The notes under the pieces are model-generated. The model saw only the letters and a list, made by a program, of their open reading frames with translations. It was not told the origin of the DNA and did no database searches. 64,000 bases of DNA from Niveispirillum sp. SYP-B3756 (GTDB lineage Bacteria > Pseudomonadota > Alphaproteobacteria > Azospirillales > Azospirillaceae): the NCBI RefSeq assembly GCF_009495745.1, contig NZ_WIDQ01000002.1, forward strand, positions 558,001 through 622,000, in the 5' to 3' direction. The translations under genes and the position numbers were made by a program. Shown here piece by piece: positions 60,423 to 64,000 of the stretch; position 1 is the first letter of the stretch; each line of letters begins with the position of its first letter.

Positions 60423-62726
60423 TTAAAACTCGGTTTCGATCGACAGGCCAAAGGTTCTCGGCCGGTTTACGAAGGCTCGCGCGAAATAGGGATTATTCTG
60501 CGCCTGGGAGCGGTTGATCCCGACAATGGCGCGCCGGTTGGTGATGTTGTCGACATAAAGCGAAGCCGTCCAGCTGTCCCCCGACACGGAGATGCGGGCA
60601 TCCAGAATGTCGTAGGACGGTTTGCGGGTCAGGCTGGCCGGCACCGCGCTGTAATTATACTGGCCGCCGATATAGCGGTTGGAGATGCGGGCGCTCAGCG
60701 ACAAATCATCACTGATATCATCGGCATATTCCAATGCGGTGGTGGCGGTCCAGCGCGGGACGTCGGGCAATTGCTGGTCCAGGGGTGAATTGCCCGGCAG
60801 GCTGATCCTTGTCAGGGCGGAGCGGGTATAGCCCACCGATTGTTGCAGGGTGAAACCCCAGCCCAACCGGGCTGACATTTCGGCCTCCGCCCCCTTGGAA
60901 TAGGCGCGGCCGGAATTGGCGGTGAAATTATAGCCGCAGGACAGGGTCGTCTGTTGCTGGATGTCGGTCCAGTCAATGTAATAAAGCGCGCTGTTGAAGG
61001 TCACTTTGCCATCGAACAGCTTGGCCTTCTGCCCCAGCTCATAATTCCACACCCGGTCGGGGCCGAAGGTGGGGGGCTGCCCTTTCAGACCCAGCTCCTT
61101 GAAGGAATTGGTACAATCGATGGCCCCGCTGGTGGGAATGGGCAGGTTGGGGCCGCCTGGCCGGAAGCCTTCCGATGCCGTCGCATAGACCAGCAGGTCA
61201 CGGTCGGGCGTATAGGTCAGCGTGGCTTTCGGCGTCAGCCCGCTGTCGCGGGCCGTACCGGAGAACAGGCCCGTCTGGGCCGCCAGACCGGTGGCATTCT
61301 GCGCATAGGAGAAGCGATAGGTGAAGTAACGCAGACCCAGCGTCAGTTTCCATTCCGGCAGGAACTGGTAATTGGCTTCCCCGAACAGGGCCTTCTGTTT
61401 CAGCGTATCGCGCTCTTCATCGGTGAATGCATTGTTGGTGCCGAACACCGGGATCAGATCATCCACCGTGTTGCGGATGTAAAGATCATCCCGATATTTG
61501 CTGTAATAGGCACCGGCCAGCCATTGCAAGGGCGAGTCATAGTTGGAGGAGACGCGGAACTCCTCATTGATCTGCCGCGATGAATGGCGTTCCGTCGTGT
61601 AATTGTCGGCCGCCAGCCCGGTCTTGCCCAGGGGGCCGAAGGCGAAGAACTGGCTTTCGGCATCATCCTCCTTGATGAAGGAGCCCAGCCGCAGCACTGA
61701 AGTGATCGATTGCAGCGATACCCCGCCGATATCGTACTTCACCCGCAAACTATAGGCATCGAAGCGCTGCGATGAGAGTTCATTCACATCGGTCGGCTGG
61801 TAATGCGCCATGCGGCCCGGCGGCATGTCGATGGCGGACAGGCCGCTGGTGGTCAGCTTCTGGTGGAAAATCGCCGGCTCGATGGTGAGATTTTCCGTGG
61901 GCGTGAACAGCAGCGTGCCTCGGAAGGCGCGCAGCCGGTCGCTATTATCATTCTCAATCACCCTGGCCACGGGGGCGGCCAGCACATTGCCGCGGTCATT
62001 ACCTTGTGGCAGGGGGAAATTGTTCAGGATGACGCGGTCGATGAACCCGTCATTATGACGGTCCGTGCCAACCAGCCGGACAGCCAGCTTGTCATCCACC
62101 AGGGGGATGTTCAGCATGACATTGCCGGAATAATTGGTGCCGCCGCCTTTGGTGGATGACAGTTCCCCCTGGGCCTTGGCGTGGAAATTATTCATCTGCG
62201 GCCCATTGGTGATCAGGCGGATGGTGCCGCCCATCGAACTGGCACCATAAAGCGTGCCCTGGGGTCCGCGCAGCACTTCCACACGCGCCAGATCATAGAG
62301 CGTGGGGTCGATCTGCACCTTGCCGGCTGCCGCAATTTGTGAGGCGGGCGGCGTCACCGGCACATCATCCAGGTAAAAGCCGACGGTTGGCGAGGAACCG
62401 CCGTTACCGGACAGGCCCCTTATATTAAACTGGGTCCGGCCCGGCCCCGAAGAGGCGATGGAAATGCCCGGTGTCTGCGTCGCCAGCCGGGCCACGTCGG
62501 CGATCCCCTGTTTCAGCAATTGATCACCGGTGACGGCGGTAATGCTGATGGGGGTTTGTTGAATTGTGGAACTCCGCTTCTCCGCGGTAACCACAATCTC
62601 TTCCAGTTCGATGCTCTGGCTCTGCTGTTGGGCATGTGCCTGCGAAATTGACAATGTGCCCAACAAGGCAGCACTTGCCAGCAACCGTACGCGCAATTGC
62701 GACGGCTTGGATGAAATCTTACGCAT
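60423..62726 (-). CDS. TonB-dependent outer-membrane receptor
   Basis: The 767-residue product has a signal peptide ending at AHAQ. The TonB-box segment SIELEEIVVTAEKRSSTIQQ, a plug domain (PTVGFYLDDVPVTPP, ARVEVLRGPQGTLYGASSMG) and a barrel ending in TFGLSIETEF follow; the final Phe is typical. It is of the FecA/sphingomonad type. It lies upstream of the two-component monooxygenase on the same strand and divergent from a LysR gene, so it may import the substrate of that oxygenase. Confidence 0.94.
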   Translation of the reverse strand: MRKISSKPSQLRVRLLASAALLGTLSISQAHAQQQSQSIELEEIVVTAEKRSSTIQQTPISITAVTGDQLLKQGIADVARLATQTPGISIASSGPGRTQFNIRGLSGNGGSSPTVGFYLDDVPVTPPASQIAAAGKVQIDPTLYDLARVEVLRGPQGTLYGASSMGGTIRLITNGPQMNNFHAKAQGELSSTKGGGTNYSGNVMLNIPLVDDKLAVRLVGTDRHNDGFIDRVILNNFPLPQGNDRGNVLAAPVARVIENDNSDRLRAFRGTLLFTPTENLTIEPAIFHQKLTTSGLSAIDMPPGRMAHYQPTDVNELSSQRFDAYSLRVKYDIGGVSLQSITSVLRLGSFIKEDDAESQFFAFGPLGKTGLAADNYTTERHSSRQINEEFRVSSNYDSPLQWLAGAYYSKYRDDLYIRNTVDDLIPVFGTNNAFTDEERDTLKQKALFGEANYQFLPEWKLTLGLRYFTYRFSYAQNATGLAAQTGLFSGTARDSGLTPKATLTYTPDRDLLVYATASEGFRPGGPNLPIPTSGAIDCTNSFKELGLKGQPPTFGPDRVWNYELGQKAKLFDGKVTFNSALYYIDWTDIQQQTTLSCGYNFTANSGRAYSKGAEAEMSARLGWGFTLQQSVGYTRSALTRISLPGNSPLDQQLPDVPRWTATTALEYADDISDDLSLSARISNRYIGGQYNYSAVPASLTRKPSYDILDARISVSGDSWTASLYVDNITNRRAIVGINRSQAQNNPYFARAFVNRPRTFGLSIETEF

Positions 62727-62981
62727 GTCTCCCGTCCTTCTCCCAGAACTTGAAGTGAACTCTCCCTGATTTTTTATTTACACAGAGCTATCATAATCTC
62801 GTTTATGCTACAATCCATATTGAAGCGGAATGATTGGAAGATTTATGCAACAGTTGTCCGGGCGCCCATCGCGGCACCGGATTGGTTGACAGCGCCCAGC
62901 CGTATCCGGCATAGATGCGTAAATGCAACAATACGTGCGTAATTGGGCCGATTTACCAACAATTGAGGGAGAATAGCGCCG

Positions 62982-63911
62982 ATGGACGAACGCCTGGAAA
63001 TCGCCAACGCCGTCTCCATGATGTCGTTCGCTGCGGTGGTCAGCACTGGCAGCTTCTCGGCGGCGGCCGATGCGCTGGGCTATTCCAAGGCGGCGGTCAG
63101 CCGCCAGATCTCCCAGCTGGAAGCGCGCATCGGATTGCGTCTGCTGGAACGCACGACGCGCAGTATCGCGCTGACGCCCGCCGGCCGGGAAATTTATAGT
63201 CGTTGTTCTCGTATATTGGACGAGGTGAAGGAGGCCAACGACCTGCTGGCCGGTATCCAGGCGACACCGCGCGGGGATTTGCGGGTGCGCGCGCCTGTGG
63301 TGGCATCCCTGTTCCGGATCACTGAAATGATCCCGAAATTTCTGGAAATGTACCCGCAGATCAAATTCCACCTGGATTTGACTGACAGCAAGATTGACCT
63401 GATCAAGGGCGATTTCGATCTCGCCTTCTGGACCGGCGATACTTACGATTCGACGCTGGATTCGATAAAGCTGTGGGAATATGACATGGTGGTTGCCGGC
63501 GCGCGGGAATATTTCGCCAAGGCTGGCGTGCCCCGGACCCCGGCGGAGATCAAGGATCATGCCTGCATCATGGAAACCCATCTTTCCCGTCCGGGGGAAT
63601 GGGCCTTGTCGCAGGAACATGTGATCCAGTTGCAGGGTGTGCGGCTGGTGTCCAACAGCGTGCGCGTGACGCGCGAAGCCTTGCTGGCCGGCATGGGCAT
63701 CGCCTTTCTGCCGCGTTTCCTGATTGAGCAGGATTTGGCGGCGGGCCGGCTGGAAATGGTGCTGAACGGCCATGTCACGACGAAATTGCCGCTCTATCTG
63801 GTCTATGCCAAGGGCAATTATGTCTTGGCCAAGGTGAAGGCCTTCGTCGACTTCATGTCGCAATCACTCAATGAAGGCGAGATAGTGCCAGAATTTTGCG
63901 ATGAATTCTGA
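62982..63911 (+). CDS. LysR-family regulator
   Basis: The 309-residue product has the winged helix MMSFAAVVSTGSFSAAADAL followed by GYSKAAVSRQISQLEARIGL and the effector domain of the group including DsdC/GcvA-like regulators (GDLRVRAPVVASLFRITEMI). It is divergent from the TonB receptor across a 255-bp gap, where repeats of GCGTAA and TGCAACA (near 62845-62942) could be binding sites. A hairpin terminator follows. Confidence 0.9.
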   Translation: MDERLEIANAVSMMSFAAVVSTGSFSAAADALGYSKAAVSRQISQLEARIGLRLLERTTRSIALTPAGREIYSRCSRILDEVKEANDLLAGIQATPRGDLRVRAPVVASLFRITEMIPKFLEMYPQIKFHLDLTDSKIDLIKGDFDLAFWTGDTYDSTLDSIKLWEYDMVVAGAREYFAKAGVPRTPAEIKDHACIMETHLSRPGEWALSQEHVIQLQGVRLVSNSVRVTREALLAGMGIAFLPRFLIEQDLAAGRLEMVLNGHVTTKLPLYLVYAKGNYVLAKVKAFVDFMSQSLNEGEIVPEFCDEF

Positions 63912-63912
63912 T

Positions 63913-63944
63913 CCGTGCCGGGGGTGCTTTAACCCCCGGCACGG
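63913..63944. terminator. Rho-independent-like hairpin after the LysR gene
   Basis: Arms CCGTGCCGGGGGT and ACCCCCGGCACGG are perfect complements around GCTTTA, followed by TTAAAAT. It starts 2 bp after the LysR stop and lies between two convergent genes. Confidence 0.75.
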
Positions 63945-63958
63945 TTAAAATGATACCC

Positions 63959-64000
63959 TTACAGCATCCGCGACAGGGAATCCTGCGGGTCTTTATCGAA
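63959..64000 (-). CDS. 3' end of a minus-strand gene (cut by window edge)
   Basis: The last 13 codons and TAA are visible (FDKDPQDSLSRML). The convergent hairpin before it and the codon pattern support a real gene end. The family cannot be told from this fragment. Confidence 0.45.
   Translation of the reverse strand, partial: FDKDPQDSLSRML

Overview
The window is GC-rich, gene-dense bacterial DNA with short intergenic gaps and many operons whose genes overlap by ATGA. Its TonB receptors, two-component aromatic oxygenases and hairpin repeats of the form ACCGTCACCCCGGC suggest an alphaproteobacterium, perhaps a Rhodospirillales/Azospirillaceae-like or sphingomonad-like soil organism. The lineage is inference. 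I saw no rRNA, tRNA, CRISPR array, phage or transposase gene. Both window edges cut genes: a ThuA-like gene at the left and a 3' gene end at the right.

Region 1 (1-15.5 kb) is a catabolic island of unknown substrate. It holds a ThuA-like protein, two SDRs, a DUF35 plus thiolase-fold pair, a 2-oxoacid dehydrogenase E1alpha/E1beta/E2 set, a SnoaL protein, a crotonase, a ferredoxin, a Rieske oxygenase and an acyl-CoA dehydrogenase. Six copies of one 21-bp palindrome lie in front of nearly every transcription unit between 1.6 and 13.3 kb. Two closely similar TetR regulators sit inside the island. Two gene remnants and a family of hairpin repeats mark past rearrangement.

Region 2 (15.5-22.7 kb) is mixed: an MFS exporter with a LysR regulator, a YkvA protein, a divergent pair of citrate-synthase-family proteins (one with an N-terminal helix-turn-helix), and a di-haem RoxA-like lipoprotein.

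Region 3 (22.7-40 kb) is the clearest system. On the plus strand catB-catC-catA-pcaI-pcaJ-pcaF-pcaD form a complete catechol ortho-cleavage (beta-ketoadipate) operon with a divergent LysR. Convergent to it, on the minus strand, is a long operon: an anthranilate/benzoate-type dioxygenase (alpha, beta, reductase), a dienelactone-hydrolase/SnoaL fusion, an SDR, a styrene-monooxygenase-like flavoprotein, its flavin reductase and an outer-membrane channel. Read together, and compared with the Acinetobacter iif indole pathway, this predicts indole -> anthranilate -> catechol -> succinyl-CoA + acetyl-CoA in one locus. Two AraC regulators that overlap tail to tail follow. A perfect bidirectional terminator separates the two operons.

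Region 4 (40-49 kb) has a small membrane/redox operon (DUF4166, DUF2269, SDR-DoxX, small membrane protein). It is divergent from a histidine kinase / sigma-54 activator pair, with a plausible -24/-12 promoter between them. A DCC thiol protein, an ABC-F ATPase and a TetR follow.

Region 5 (49-64 kb) has an FAD monooxygenase behind a perfect 37-bp palindrome, and a likely glucuronoside-use locus (uxuA, TonB receptor, exported GH2 enzyme, GntR). It ends with a group-D flavin monooxygenase and its reductase, a second TonB receptor and a LysR regulator.
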